Below, one piece after another: positions 34,607 to 43,518 of a DNA stretch of 64,000 bases (position 1 is the first letter of the stretch; every line of letters starts with the position of its first letter). The notes under the pieces were generated by a model that worked only from the letters and a program-made list of their open reading frames with translations, was not told the DNA's origin and did no database searches. The translations under genes and the position numbers were made by a program. Source of the stretch: Allomuricauda sp. (GTDB lineage Bacteria; Bacteroidota; Bacteroidia; Flavobacteriales; Flavobacteriaceae); assembly GCA_017795045.1 (NCBI GenBank), contig CP051244.1, positions 3,325,702-3,389,701 of the forward strand, given 5' to 3'.

Positions 34607-35665
34607 ATGCTAAACCTATATTCCGCCCAAATTGAAAGTATTTCGCTCCACAGAGTGGGTAACAAGAGCAAAAACGAATCTGCCTTTTTATCAGCGGAGC
34701 CTTTTTCCTTGAATGATGAAATGGCCGGATTGCTCAAAGAATACTTCTTTAAACCTTTTCGGGAGAAGGAAGAAAACTACTTTAGGTTCTTTCATGATGT
34801 GGATTTGGAGTTCAACGAGGTCTACAAATCGGTTGCTGAATTGTTCTTGGACCACGGAACGGCACATGAGGCCTCAAAAAAAATTACGAGTCACCTGTTT
34901 GAACAATCCAACCACCCCCATATCAAAAGCGGGGAAGTGTATGTGGTGCATTTTTCGGATATGGTCATCGACAATAAAAAAACCGATGCCGTAGGCATTT
35001 TTAAAAGTGAGTTAAAACATGATTTCCTTCAATTTCAGGAAAAGGAGCAGAATCTGGAAATCTTGATTCGACAAGGAATCAACATCAACAAACTGGACAA
35101 GGGCTGTATCATTTTCAACATGGAAAAGGAAGAAGGCTTCAAAGTGCTGTCCGTTGACAGTAACCGTTACGACGCCAAATATTGGTTGGAGAACTTTTTG
35201 GGCCTTGTTCCCCTGACCGATGAAAACTTTTACACCAAAAACTACCTCAAGTTCTGCCAAAACTTTGCCAAGGATGTGGTATTACCCGCTGAGGACAAAC
35301 AACAGGAAGTGCTATTCATGAACCGCGCGGTGAACCACTTTGCCAAGAACGATGCCTTTGAGGAGACCTCTTTTTTAAATGAGGTGATGGAAAACCCGGA
35401 ATTGATTCCCGAATTTAAGCATTACAAGGTTGAAAAAGGTCCCAAATACAGCATTGAGGACGTTTCCAATTTTGATATCGCCAACAAGGCCGTATCCGAT
35501 GCCCGAAAGAAAATCAAGAATGTCATCAATTTGGACACCAACATCCAGATAAAAATGGACTTCATCAATCCTGAATCCGCTCAAAAATTTGTGGAAAAAG
35601 GTTGGGACGAGGAACGACAGATGTACTACTATTTGGTGTATTTCAACAAGGAACAGAAGAGCTAG
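34607..35665 (+). CDS. Nucleoid-associated protein (NdpA/YejK family)
   Basis: A 352-residue protein of the 37-kDa nucleoid-associated family. Typical segments are SISLHRVGNKSKNE at the N-terminus, SGEVYVVHFSDMVID, AVGIFKSELKHDFLQF, NINKLDKGCIIFN and YDAKYWLENFLGLVPL. It should bind DNA or the nucleoid. The 7-nt repeat array lies directly in front of its start codon, and no TAnnTTTG is visible there. Its TAG stop overlaps the stop of the convergent gene by two bases. Confidence 0.88.
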   Translation: MLNLYSAQIESISLHRVGNKSKNESAFLSAEPFSLNDEMAGLLKEYFFKPFREKEENYFRFFHDVDLEFNEVYKSVAELFLDHGTAHEASKKITSHLFEQSNHPHIKSGEVYVVHFSDMVIDNKKTDAVGIFKSELKHDFLQFQEKEQNLEILIRQGININKLDKGCIIFNMEKEEGFKVLSVDSNRYDAKYWLENFLGLVPLTDENFYTKNYLKFCQNFAKDVVLPAEDKQQEVLFMNRAVNHFAKNDAFEETSFLNEVMENPELIPEFKHYKVEKGPKYSIEDVSNFDIANKAVSDARKKIKNVINLDTNIQIKMDFINPESAQKFVEKGWDEERQMYYYLVYFNKEQKS

Positions 35666-36738
35666 AATTTCTTCTCGATAATCTGTTTCATACTTACATC
35701 CTCATAATTCCGTTTCACAAAATCCAAGGCTGTGGCCAGCACCTCACCCATGTTCTTGCATTTTTTAAACTCCACATCGTGGGTAAAATCCTGTAGTTCA
35801 CCCTTCAAAAGCTCGACATTTTCAGGCAACGAAATCTCATCGATTTTAACACTGCTGATCAATCGTTTGATTCGGGTACCGGAACTGATGATACGTTTGG
35901 CCACTATGGACCGTTCCTCAATTTTATATTGATCCACGGAATACTCCTGCAATTTATTGGTCACCAGTTCCACCATCTTCAAATTTTCCTTGAAGAATTG
36001 GGGCAAATACACCTTAAATTTCCCCTCGAAGCACTGTTGATCAAAATCAATGGCCCGGATGCGGTACACCACATGGTCAAAATCATGGACAGGGACAATG
36101 ACATAGTTGTAGGAGCGCATATCACCCAATAAGCGGATCATGCAACGCTCATTGAACTTCACGAACTCCTTGGCCAATTGCGCCTTCTCGGATTCGGAAC
36201 ATTTGGGCAGCATGTCTTTGATGAAGACATCCCCCGGAATCCCGGCAATATGTTCCTCGATAAGCGTTCCCTTATACACCAAAAAGTTAAGGTTGTACGG
36301 GGAGAGCATATGCTCCAACTCCAAACCGTACACCCGGGATGCATCGGTCTTCTTTACATAAAAATAAGTGTAGTTGTCATTGAGGATGTTCCGTACTTTG
36401 ATCCTGAAAGGTTGGGAATTTCCGAAGGTGCAAAAATCAATGGCATCAACATTTAAATACTCCAGAATACGGTCACTACCATCTGAATGCAAAATGGAAT
36501 AGACCTGTTTTAAGCTCTGATCGATTTCCTGCCGGTCAAAATCCGAATAATACACCCTTACCCAAAGCGTATCTTCCTCGTTGGCATCGTAGACCACCAC
36601 GGAACCCGAAAAACGGAGCAAATCATCATAAAAAATGGGGATCTCTATCTTTCTATTGTATTTATGGAGGTAACTATCCAGCTTTTTATGAACCGGATAG
36701 GCAGGCTTTTTCTTGGACATTAGTCTTTCCTCGGACAT
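35662..36738 (-). CDS. Conserved-type protein with possible kinase-like fold
   Basis: A 358-residue cytoplasmic protein, not a recognised family. I start it at the ATG at 36738; a longer frame would begin at a TTG 10 codons upstream. Three spaced features recall aminoglycoside-phosphotransferase-type kinases: a Lys-bearing strand YTYFYVKKTD (K129/K130), a catalytic-loop-like GDMRSYNYVIV (D206 and N211, spacing as in D-x4-N) and a DFG-like AIDFDQ (D231, D233). If so, the N-lobe covers about residues 100-165. The usual HxD His is replaced by Leu-Gly. The N- and C-terminal parts are unassigned. It is divergent from the ABC exporter genes. Confidence 0.7.
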   Translation of the reverse strand: MSEERLMSKKKPAYPVHKKLDSYLHKYNRKIEIPIFYDDLLRFSGSVVVYDANEEDTLWVRVYYSDFDRQEIDQSLKQVYSILHSDGSDRILEYLNVDAIDFCTFGNSQPFRIKVRNILNDNYTYFYVKKTDASRVYGLELEHMLSPYNLNFLVYKGTLIEEHIAGIPGDVFIKDMLPKCSESEKAQLAKEFVKFNERCMIRLLGDMRSYNYVIVPVHDFDHVVYRIRAIDFDQQCFEGKFKVYLPQFFKENLKMVELVTNKLQEYSVDQYKIEERSIVAKRIISSGTRIKRLISSVKIDEISLPENVELLKGELQDFTHDVEFKKCKNMGEVLATALDFVKRNYEDVSMKQIIEKKF

Positions 36739-36812
36739 TCTTTTCCTATTTTGTAACAAATTGTACAATACCTCGTCAAGTTACTATAAACTAATCAAAA
36801 AACGATTCCATC

Positions 36813-37709
36813 TTGGAGACTATACTCACCGTAAATCACCTCACCAAAAAATTTGGCCCATTGACCGCGGTCAAAGACCTTTCTTTTTCCATAGAGAAGG
36901 GTAACGTCTATGGTATATTGGGACCCAATGGCAGTGGCAAATCCACCACTTTGGGCATTATTTTGAACGTGGTGAACCGGACTTCCGGTGATTTTAGTTG
37001 GTTCGATGGTTCCACCTCTACCCATGAGGCCTTGAAAAAAGTGGGGGCCATTATAGAGCGCCCCAATTTTTACCCTTATATGACCGCTATCCAAAACCTT
37101 AAGTTGGTCTGTAAGATCAAGGAGGTACCCGAAACCAAGATTCAGGAAAAATTGGAATTGGTGGGCCTTTGGGACAGGCGAGACAGTAAGTTCAAGACCT
37201 ATTCCCTTGGAATGAAGCAGCGTTTGGCCATTGCCTCTGCCCTACTCAACGACCCTGAGATCCTTATTCTGGACGAACCCACCAATGGATTGGATCCACA
37301 AGGTATCCATCAGATACGGGAGATCATCAAAACCATTGCCGGGCAAGGTACCACCATTCTACTGGCTTCCCATTTGTTGGACGAGGTGGAAAAGGTGTGT
37401 TCCCATGTGGTCATTCTTCGGAAAGGTGAAAAATTGTATTCGGGCCTTGTGGACGGCATGATGGCCAGTCATGGCTTTTTTGAGCTTCGTTCTGAAGACA
37501 TGGACCAACTCAAGACCCTTTTGGAGCAACATGCAAGTTTTGGGAAAATCGATAGTTACAATGGCACCCTTACCGCCTATCTCAAGGAGGAAATGGACGC
37601 TGAGTCCCTCAACAAAATGTTGTTTGAAAAAGGCATTGTGCTTTCCCATCTGGTAAAACGCAAGGAAAGTCTGGAACAACAATTTTTAAACCTGACCAAA
37701 AACAACTAA
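36813..37709 (+). CDS. ABC transporter ATP-binding protein
   Basis: A 298-residue ATPase of the CcmA/NatA type with Walker A GPNGSGKST, the signature YSLGMKQRLAIA, Walker B ILILDEPTNGLD and the switch His in LLASHLLDE. The start is TTG at 36813, because no ATG precedes the conserved LTVNHLTKKFG. The permease gene follows after 12 bases. Substrate unknown. Confidence 0.93.
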   Translation: METILTVNHLTKKFGPLTAVKDLSFSIEKGNVYGILGPNGSGKSTTLGIILNVVNRTSGDFSWFDGSTSTHEALKKVGAIIERPNFYPYMTAIQNLKLVCKIKEVPETKIQEKLELVGLWDRRDSKFKTYSLGMKQRLAIASALLNDPEILILDEPTNGLDPQGIHQIREIIKTIAGQGTTILLASHLLDEVEKVCSHVVILRKGEKLYSGLVDGMMASHGFFELRSEDMDQLKTLLEQHASFGKIDSYNGTLTAYLKEEMDAESLNKMLFEKGIVLSHLVKRKESLEQQFLNLTKNN

Positions 37710-37721
37710 TCCACCAAACGA

Positions 37722-38555
37722 ATGCTACGTCTCCTACAAATAGAATTCATAAAGCTTTGGAACAACAGGGCCAGTAAAGTACTGATCATCTCTTATTTTA
37801 TCCTATTGACTTCCATTGCGCTGATTGCCGCCATCAAATTCGACATTGGCCCAGTGCAATTCCACTTGGCCGACCAAGGAATTTTTAATTTCCCCTATAT
37901 ATGGCATTTCAACACCTTTGTGGCTGCCATTTTTAAGCTGTTTTTGGCCATAGTCATTGTCTCCATGATGGCCAATGAATACAGCAACAAGACCATCAAA
38001 CAAAATTTGATAGACGGGTTTTCCAAAAAGGAATTCCTCATGTCCAAGGTACTCACCGTAGTTTCCTTTGCCTTGATTTCTACGGTTTTTGTGTTTGTGG
38101 TGTCCTTGATTTTGGGGTTGACCTATTCGGACTACAACGAGTTGTCCATCATTTTTTCAGATTTGGAGTTTTTATTGGCCTTTTTTGTAAAGTTGGTCGG
38201 CTTTTTCTCTTTCTGTCTCTTTTTGGGCATTTTGGTAAAACGATCGGCCTTTGCCCTTGGGTTCTTGATCCTTTGGACCATATTGGAGCAGGTCGTCTTT
38301 GGCCTACTGGGTTGGAAGGTCATGAGTTGGCCCGCCGCCAAACGGGTCAAGGATTTCTTTCCTTTGGAATCCATGATGAACTTGATCAAGGAACCCGGTT
38401 CCAGACTTTCCGCAGTACAGAATATTGGGGACCAAATCGGGGAAAACCTTCGGTTTGACTACCATACCTATTGGTACGAGTTCTTGATCGTCATCTTTTG
38501 GACGGCCATATTCATCTATTTGTCCTACCTACTCCTCAAAAAGCGTGATTTGTAG
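37722..38555 (+). CDS. ABC-2 type transporter permease
   Basis: A 277-residue membrane protein with about six helices (SYFILLTSIALIAAI; ALISTVFVFVVSLILGL; FCLFLGILVKRSAFALGFLIL; FLIVIFWTAIFIYLSYLLL) and the ABC-2 segment ANEYSNKTIKQNLIDGFSKKEFL. It pairs with the ATPase just upstream, presumably as an exporter. The T9SS-type gene starts 27 bases downstream and may be in the same transcript. Confidence 0.9.
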   Translation: MLRLLQIEFIKLWNNRASKVLIISYFILLTSIALIAAIKFDIGPVQFHLADQGIFNFPYIWHFNTFVAAIFKLFLAIVIVSMMANEYSNKTIKQNLIDGFSKKEFLMSKVLTVVSFALISTVFVFVVSLILGLTYSDYNELSIIFSDLEFLLAFFVKLVGFFSFCLFLGILVKRSAFALGFLILWTILEQVVFGLLGWKVMSWPAAKRVKDFFPLESMMNLIKEPGSRLSAVQNIGDQIGENLRFDYHTYWYEFLIVIFWTAIFIYLSYLLLKKRDL

Positions 38556-38582
38556 TATCTTATGATGATTTAATCATCTTGG

Positions 38583-40313
38583 ATGTTAAAAAAAGTACTC
38601 TTTTTTTTCACCTTTTCCTTCATGGTCATTGGACAGGCGCAGGTCTGCCCCAACTTGGTCAGTCCGGCCGAAGGCTCCTCCAATGTCCCCGTGGATACCG
38701 CTATCAGTTGGCAACCTGATGAGGATGTACAGGCATACATTATTAGCTTGGGGACCACTCCGGGAGGCTCTGATCTCTTGACTCCTCAATTTTCCGGGGG
38801 AACATCCTACACCCCTCCCTTGGGGCTACCGGAGGATACGGACATTTATGTGACCATTACCTTGTTCTTTTTTGACCAACCCAACATTACCTGTCCCAGT
38901 AGGCAATTTAGGACCGGACTATTGACCTCACCCCCCACTTGTACCCAGTTGACCAATCCTTTGGATATGGACATCAATATAAACCCCGCCACCAACATCT
39001 CATGGGGTTATGCATCTGGAGCCACTGGGTACCGAATAAGTTTGGGTACTACCGCTGGGGGCACCGATATTTTAAACAATTTTGACGCGGGAAATACATT
39101 GACCTTTAATCCTGTTGATGATCTCCCCCCGGAACAGACCATCCATGTGACCATAACACCCTATAATAGAATTGGGCAAGCCATAGGCTGCTCTTCCCAA
39201 CTGTTCACCACCAGTGCCGTTTCGGAATTGCCCAACTGTACCAGCATGATATATCCTCCCAATGGTGAAATCAACGTGCCACTTACACCCTTGCTGCAAT
39301 GGAATGAAGTTCCTGACGCTATAGGGTATCGGGTAACCATAGGGTCATCTCCCAACCAAAGGGACATCTTGGACAATGCCACATTTTATACCAATTCCAC
39401 GCTGGTAATTGACTTTGAACCCAACAACACTTTTTTTATCAAAGTAACTCCTTTCAACGATGCAGGTGAAGCCTTGGGATGCATTCAGGAAAGCTTTACC
39501 ACTTTATTGGGTTGTGGGCCTTATTTGGATATAGATTCAGGGGAATTCGTAACCCTTAACCCAAAAATCGATTTTCCGGAAACCGTATCCTTTTGCGAAG
39601 ACCAAGCTCCCTTATCCATTTCCTCAAGTGATGATGCAGATGGCTTTAGATGGTTTCAAATAGATCAGTTTGGCCAGGAAACCTTAATTTCCGAAACAAG
39701 GGAAGCATCCATTCTAGAGCATGGAACATATAGATACGAAGCCTACACCTTGGTTTCCCAAAACGGCAATGAGATAGAATGTCCTACAAGCATGGAATTC
39801 AATGTTGTCTCTTCCGAAACTCCGACCATTGACCGTTTGGACTTTGTTGAGAATACAAGTTCACTCCAAGTTACCGTGCATACCTCCGAGGCCGGAAACT
39901 ACGAGTATGCCGTGGACAACAGGAATGGACCCTATTCTAACAGTAATATTTTCAGTGGATTGGAACCGGGCTCGCATACCTTTTACGTAAGGGATAAAAA
40001 CGGATGCGGCATCGCCGAAAAAACATTCACCCAAGACCTTACCGTAGAAGGGTTTCCCAAATTTTTCACCCCCAACGGGGACAACATCAATGATTTCTGG
40101 CAATTCATACAACCTCCCAACGCGGATGAAATCATACTGAAACGTATTTATATTTTTAATCGGTACGGCACCCTTTTGAAGGAAATCTCCCAAAATTCAA
40201 TCGGTTGGGACGGCAATTTCCGGGGGCGACCGTTACCTGCCGGGGAATATTGGTTCAAGGCCATTGACGACTCCAACAGGGAAGTTCACGGACACTTTGC
40301 CCTAAAGCGATAA
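38583..40313 (+). CDS. Type IX secretion substrate with three fibronectin-like repeats
   Basis: A 576-residue secreted protein (signal peptide MLKKVLFFFTFSFMVIGQAQ). Three tandem repeats of about 95 residues each open with Cys and share the pattern P..G..NVP......W......GY.I.LGT..GG.DIL, as in fibronectin-like domains. A further Ig-like part follows, and the C-terminal 85 residues (FPKFFTPNGDNINDFW to the final HGHFALKR) are the type B (CHU_C, gliding-motility) sorting domain, which directs export by the Por system and surface attachment. The ligand is unknown. Confidence 0.93.
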   Translation: MLKKVLFFFTFSFMVIGQAQVCPNLVSPAEGSSNVPVDTAISWQPDEDVQAYIISLGTTPGGSDLLTPQFSGGTSYTPPLGLPEDTDIYVTITLFFFDQPNITCPSRQFRTGLLTSPPTCTQLTNPLDMDININPATNISWGYASGATGYRISLGTTAGGTDILNNFDAGNTLTFNPVDDLPPEQTIHVTITPYNRIGQAIGCSSQLFTTSAVSELPNCTSMIYPPNGEINVPLTPLLQWNEVPDAIGYRVTIGSSPNQRDILDNATFYTNSTLVIDFEPNNTFFIKVTPFNDAGEALGCIQESFTTLLGCGPYLDIDSGEFVTLNPKIDFPETVSFCEDQAPLSISSSDDADGFRWFQIDQFGQETLISETREASILEHGTYRYEAYTLVSQNGNEIECPTSMEFNVVSSETPTIDRLDFVENTSSLQVTVHTSEAGNYEYAVDNRNGPYSNSNIFSGLEPGSHTFYVRDKNGCGIAEKTFTQDLTVEGFPKFFTPNGDNINDFWQFIQPPNADEIILKRIYIFNRYGTLLKEISQNSIGWDGNFRGRPLPAGEYWFKAIDDSNREVHGHFALKR

Positions 40314-40362
40314 TATTTCCCATTCGCTTTATTATAGCCTCTCCCTTTACTATTTTTATCCT

Positions 40363-42351
40363 ATGAAATTTCAGGTAGTATCAGACTTTAAGCCTACCGG
40401 CGACCAGCCGCAGGCGATAAAACAGTTGGTAGAAGGTATTGAAGGCAATGAACGCCACCAAACCTTGTTAGGGGTGACCGGTTCCGGGAAGACTTTTACC
40501 GTGGCCAATGTGGTGGAATCCGTACAACGGCCCACGTTGGTATTGGCGCACAACAAGACCCTTGCCGCACAGCTGTATTCCGAGTTTAAGCAGTTTTTCC
40601 CGAACAATGCCGTGGAATATTTTGTATCCTATTATGATTACTACCAGCCCGAGGCCTATATTCCTACCAGTGGATTGTACATAGAAAAAGACCTTTCCAT
40701 CAATGAGGATATTGAAAAACTCCGGTTAAGCGCCACTTCTTCCCTCCTTTCGGGGCGCAGGGATGTATTGGTGGTCGCTTCGGTTTCCTGTCTATATGGT
40801 ATTGGAAACCCCATTGAATTTCAAAAGAACGTGATTACCATCCATAGGGACCAGGTGATTTCACGAACAAAATTCCTGAAACAATTGGTACAAAGCCTCT
40901 ATTCCCGTACCACGGCAGATTTCAGAAATGGGAATTTCAGGGTAAAGGGCGATGTGGTGGATGTATTTCCCGGTTATGCGGACCATGCTTTCCGCATTCA
41001 TTTTTTTGGGGATGAAATCGAGGAAATAGAAGCACTGGACCCCTTCAACAATAAGGTCATTGAAATCTATGATTCCTTGAACATTTATCCGGCAAACATG
41101 TTTGTTACCTCCCCGGATATACTGCAAAATGCCATTCGACAAATACAGGACGATTTGGTAAAACAAGTGGACTATTTCAAAGAGATTGGTCGACCCTTGG
41201 AAGCCAAACGATTGGATGAACGAACAAATTTCGATTTGGAAATGATCCGTGAGCTCGGGTATTGCTCCGGAATTGAAAACTATTCCCGCTACTTGGACGG
41301 CAGGGAACCCGGCACCCGCCCTTTCTGTTTGTTGGATTATTTCCCGGACGATTATCTTATGGTGGTCGATGAAAGCCACGTGACCATTCCCCAAGTCCAC
41401 GCCATGTATGGTGGAGACCGCTCGAGAAAGGAAAATCTGGTGGAATACGGATTCCGACTTCCAGCTGCGATGGACAACCGCCCTTTAAAATTTGAGGAGT
41501 TCGAGACCCTTCAAAACCAAGTCATCTATGTGAGTGCCACTCCGGCAGATTACGAACTGGAACTGAGTCAAGGTATTTACGTGGAGCAGGTCATTCGCCC
41601 TACGGGGCTTTTGGACCCTATCATTGAGGTGCGACCCAGTGCCAATCAAATTGATGATTTGGTGGAAGAAATCCAAAAACGTGTGGAATTGGACGAGCGT
41701 ACCCTTGTGACCACGCTGACCAAACGAATGGCCGAGGAACTGACCAAGTATTTGGCTCGAATAGACATTCGATGTCGCTATATACACAGTGATGTGGATA
41801 CCTTGGAACGGGTAGAGATCATGCAGGACCTCAGAAAAGGACTTTTTGATGTTCTGATCGGGGTAAACCTGCTCAGGGAAGGATTGGATTTACCTGAAGT
41901 CTCCCTAGTGGCCATTTTGGACGCGGACAAGGAAGGATTTTTGCGAAGCAATCGTTCCCTCACCCAAACGGTGGGGCGTGCCGCCAGAAACCTCAACGGT
42001 AAGGCCATCATGTATGCGGACAAGATTACTGAAAGCATGCAAAAAACCATTGATGAGACGAATTATCGTAGGGAAAAACAAACGGCCTATAATACGGAGC
42101 ATAACATTACCCCGAAGGCCTTGAAAAAGAATCTGGACAATGCGCTGGCCAAAAACTCAGTGTCCACCTATCATTTTCAAAAAGAAGAGTTGCGGGCCGC
42201 GGAACCCGATTTGGAGTACCTTACCCAAGATCAACGTGAAAAACTGATACGGGACAAGCGAAAGGCCATGGAAAAAGCGGCCAAAGAACTCAATTTTATG
42301 GAAGCCGCCAAACTACGGGATGAGATAAAAATGCTCCAAGAACAGGACTAA
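40363..42351 (+). CDS. uvrB: Excinuclease ABC subunit B
   Basis: A 662-residue DNA-repair helicase. Walker A is GVTGSGKTFT, the beta-hairpin region carries YYDYYQPEAYIP, motif II is VVDESH, and the helicase motifs GLDLPEVSLVAILDADKEGF and QTVGRAARN are complete. The C-terminal UVR domain (about residues 622-660) binds UvrC. A near-consensus TATTTTTA at 40351-40358 lies only four bases before the ATG. A strong hairpin follows. Confidence 0.98.
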   Translation: MKFQVVSDFKPTGDQPQAIKQLVEGIEGNERHQTLLGVTGSGKTFTVANVVESVQRPTLVLAHNKTLAAQLYSEFKQFFPNNAVEYFVSYYDYYQPEAYIPTSGLYIEKDLSINEDIEKLRLSATSSLLSGRRDVLVVASVSCLYGIGNPIEFQKNVITIHRDQVISRTKFLKQLVQSLYSRTTADFRNGNFRVKGDVVDVFPGYADHAFRIHFFGDEIEEIEALDPFNNKVIEIYDSLNIYPANMFVTSPDILQNAIRQIQDDLVKQVDYFKEIGRPLEAKRLDERTNFDLEMIRELGYCSGIENYSRYLDGREPGTRPFCLLDYFPDDYLMVVDESHVTIPQVHAMYGGDRSRKENLVEYGFRLPAAMDNRPLKFEEFETLQNQVIYVSATPADYELELSQGIYVEQVIRPTGLLDPIIEVRPSANQIDDLVEEIQKRVELDERTLVTTLTKRMAEELTKYLARIDIRCRYIHSDVDTLERVEIMQDLRKGLFDVLIGVNLLREGLDLPEVSLVAILDADKEGFLRSNRSLTQTVGRAARNLNGKAIMYADKITESMQKTIDETNYRREKQTAYNTEHNITPKALKKNLDNALAKNSVSTYHFQKEELRAAEPDLEYLTQDQREKLIRDKRKAMEKAAKELNFMEAAKLRDEIKMLQEQD

Positions 42352-42357
42352 AAGAAA

Positions 42358-42388
42358 GCGCGCCCCAAACCATATTGCAGGGGCGCGC
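42358..42388 (-). terminator. GC-rich hairpin between uvrB and hsp20
   Basis: A 9-bp perfect stem (GCGCGCCCC at 42358-42366 with GGGGCGCGC at 42380-42388). Read on minus it is followed by TTTCTTTT, so it terminates hsp20; on plus it may assist uvrB but has no T-run. Confidence 0.8.
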
Positions 42389-42453
42389 CAACTAACTAAC
42401 CAACTAATCCAAACATCATGAAACACCTATAGTTGGTGCTCTTCATATTTTAC

Positions 42454-42879
42454 TTACCCGATTGAAATCAATCGTTTGGGTTTGGGCAATGCCTCTTGTT
42501 TTTTGGGCAAGGTCAGCCTCAATATCCCATCCTCATATTTTGCATCGATTTTGGAACCGTCCACGGTTTCTGGCAAGGTAAAGGCCCTTTTGAAGGAAGA
42601 ATAGGAAAATTCCTTTCGGGTGTAGTTGTCCTTGGTCTCTTCATTTTCAGATTTCATTTCGCTGGAAATGGTAAGGACATCATGGTCTACCTCTACGGTA
42701 AAATCATCCTTCTTGACCCCAGGAACAGCCAACTCCAATTCAAATTCCTTTTCATTGTCCTTAATATTGACCGCAGGGACCGTAGTGTTCCACTTATCGG
42801 TACCTCCAAGCCAATCAGGACCCATAAAATCGTTTAATAGGGATGGAAAAATCAGATTGTTTCTTTTTACTATACTCAT
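42454..42879 (-). CDS. Hsp20/alpha-crystallin family small heat-shock protein
   Basis: A 141-residue holdase chaperone. The N-terminus carries the phenylalanine/leucine-rich SLLNDFMGPDWLGG, the alpha-crystallin domain runs from PAVNIKDNEKEFELELAVPG to KYEDGILRLTLPKK (A-x-x-x-G-x-L type motif DGILRLTLP), and the tail RLISIG contains the IxI-type motif that docks to partner subunits. An inverted repeat at 42949-42965 stands upstream. Confidence 0.95.
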   Translation of the reverse strand: MSIVKRNNLIFPSLLNDFMGPDWLGGTDKWNTTVPAVNIKDNEKEFELELAVPGVKKDDFTVEVDHDVLTISSEMKSENEETKDNYTRKEFSYSSFKRAFTLPETVDGSKIDAKYEDGILRLTLPKKQEALPKPKRLISIG

Positions 42880-42948
42880 GGCGATTTATTTTTTAGGTTA
42901 AACTTTCAATCACCATGCATAGGACAAATTATATACCACTAGTCAATT

Positions 42949-42965
42949 CATGTCTTTTTGACATG
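42949..42965. promoter_or_regulatory. Inverted repeat upstream of hsp20
   Basis: CATGTC, five T, GACATG: 6-bp arms around a 5-base spacer, 70 bases before the hsp20 ATG and 31 bases after the TerB-like stop. A second imperfect GACA...TGTC lies at 42983-42993. It may be an operator for hsp20; no T-run follows on minus, so it is not an obvious terminator. Confidence 0.35.
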
Positions 42966-42995
42966 TTTTTAACATAGAATTATGACAATATGTCG

Positions 42996-43397
42996 TTAGT
43001 TGTAATGTGCCTTGAAAATATTGATCAGTACATCTGGCGGAATGACCTTATTGGGGTAGTTGTGCATCACCTCGAGAACTTGACTGATGGCAGCTGGAGG
43101 AAGCCCCATATGAAGACCAATGTTGTAGAGGGTGCTCACCTCCTTTTTATGCTGTTCTTGGTCAACGTTCATCAAGAGCAACAACCTGTGAAACTGGACT
43201 ATACGCTCGGCTTGGGTTTTAAGGATGACTTTTGGGGATTTTTCACTCAAAAGATGATCAAAGACCTCTTTTTCGACTCCAATGTTGGTGGCGACCTTGA
43301 GCAAAAATTGGTATTCGGATTCCTTCAAAGTATGATCCACCCTTGCAAAGGCGATCATCTCCGAAAGAATACTCAATTTTTCCTTGTAGGTACCCAT
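42996..43397 (-). CDS. TerB-like helical domain protein
   Basis: A 133-residue all-helical cytoplasmic protein: EKLSILSEMIAFARVDHTLKESEYQFLLKVATNIGVEKEVF matches the start of TerB-like domains, with the acidic turn DHTLKESE where a metal might bind. The C-terminal half is helical with AAISQVLEVMHNYPNKVIPP. TerB was named for tellurite resistance, but stand-alone copies have no settled role. Confidence 0.8.
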   Translation of the reverse strand: MGTYKEKLSILSEMIAFARVDHTLKESEYQFLLKVATNIGVEKEVFDHLLSEKSPKVILKTQAERIVQFHRLLLLMNVDQEQHKKEVSTLYNIGLHMGLPPAAISQVLEVMHNYPNKVIPPDVLINIFKAHYN

Positions 43398-43462
43398 GGG
43401 CGCTCACTATTTAACAGGTTCCTCTATTACATAACTCCAAAACCCCCATTTTAGTACATAAG

Positions 43463-43489
43463 AAAGCCTTGGGGACTACCCAAGGCTTT
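43463..43489 (-). terminator. Terminator after the small secreted protein at 43519
   Basis: An 11-bp perfect stem (43463-43473 and 43479-43489, core GCCTTGGG/CCCAAGGC) with a 5-base loop. Its arms end in AAA and TTT, and TTTCTTATG follows on minus, so it can end the minus-strand transcript. Confidence 0.85.
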
Positions 43490-43518
43490 TTATAATAAGC
43501 TTACATTTCTCGCCCGAC

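Noticed and set aside
42389..42432. CTAACTAAC-type repeats followed by a four-codon ATG frame (MKHL)
   Set aside because: It looks like a gene leader, but no gene follows and the repeat is short and imperfect. It may be a remnant; I cannot support more.
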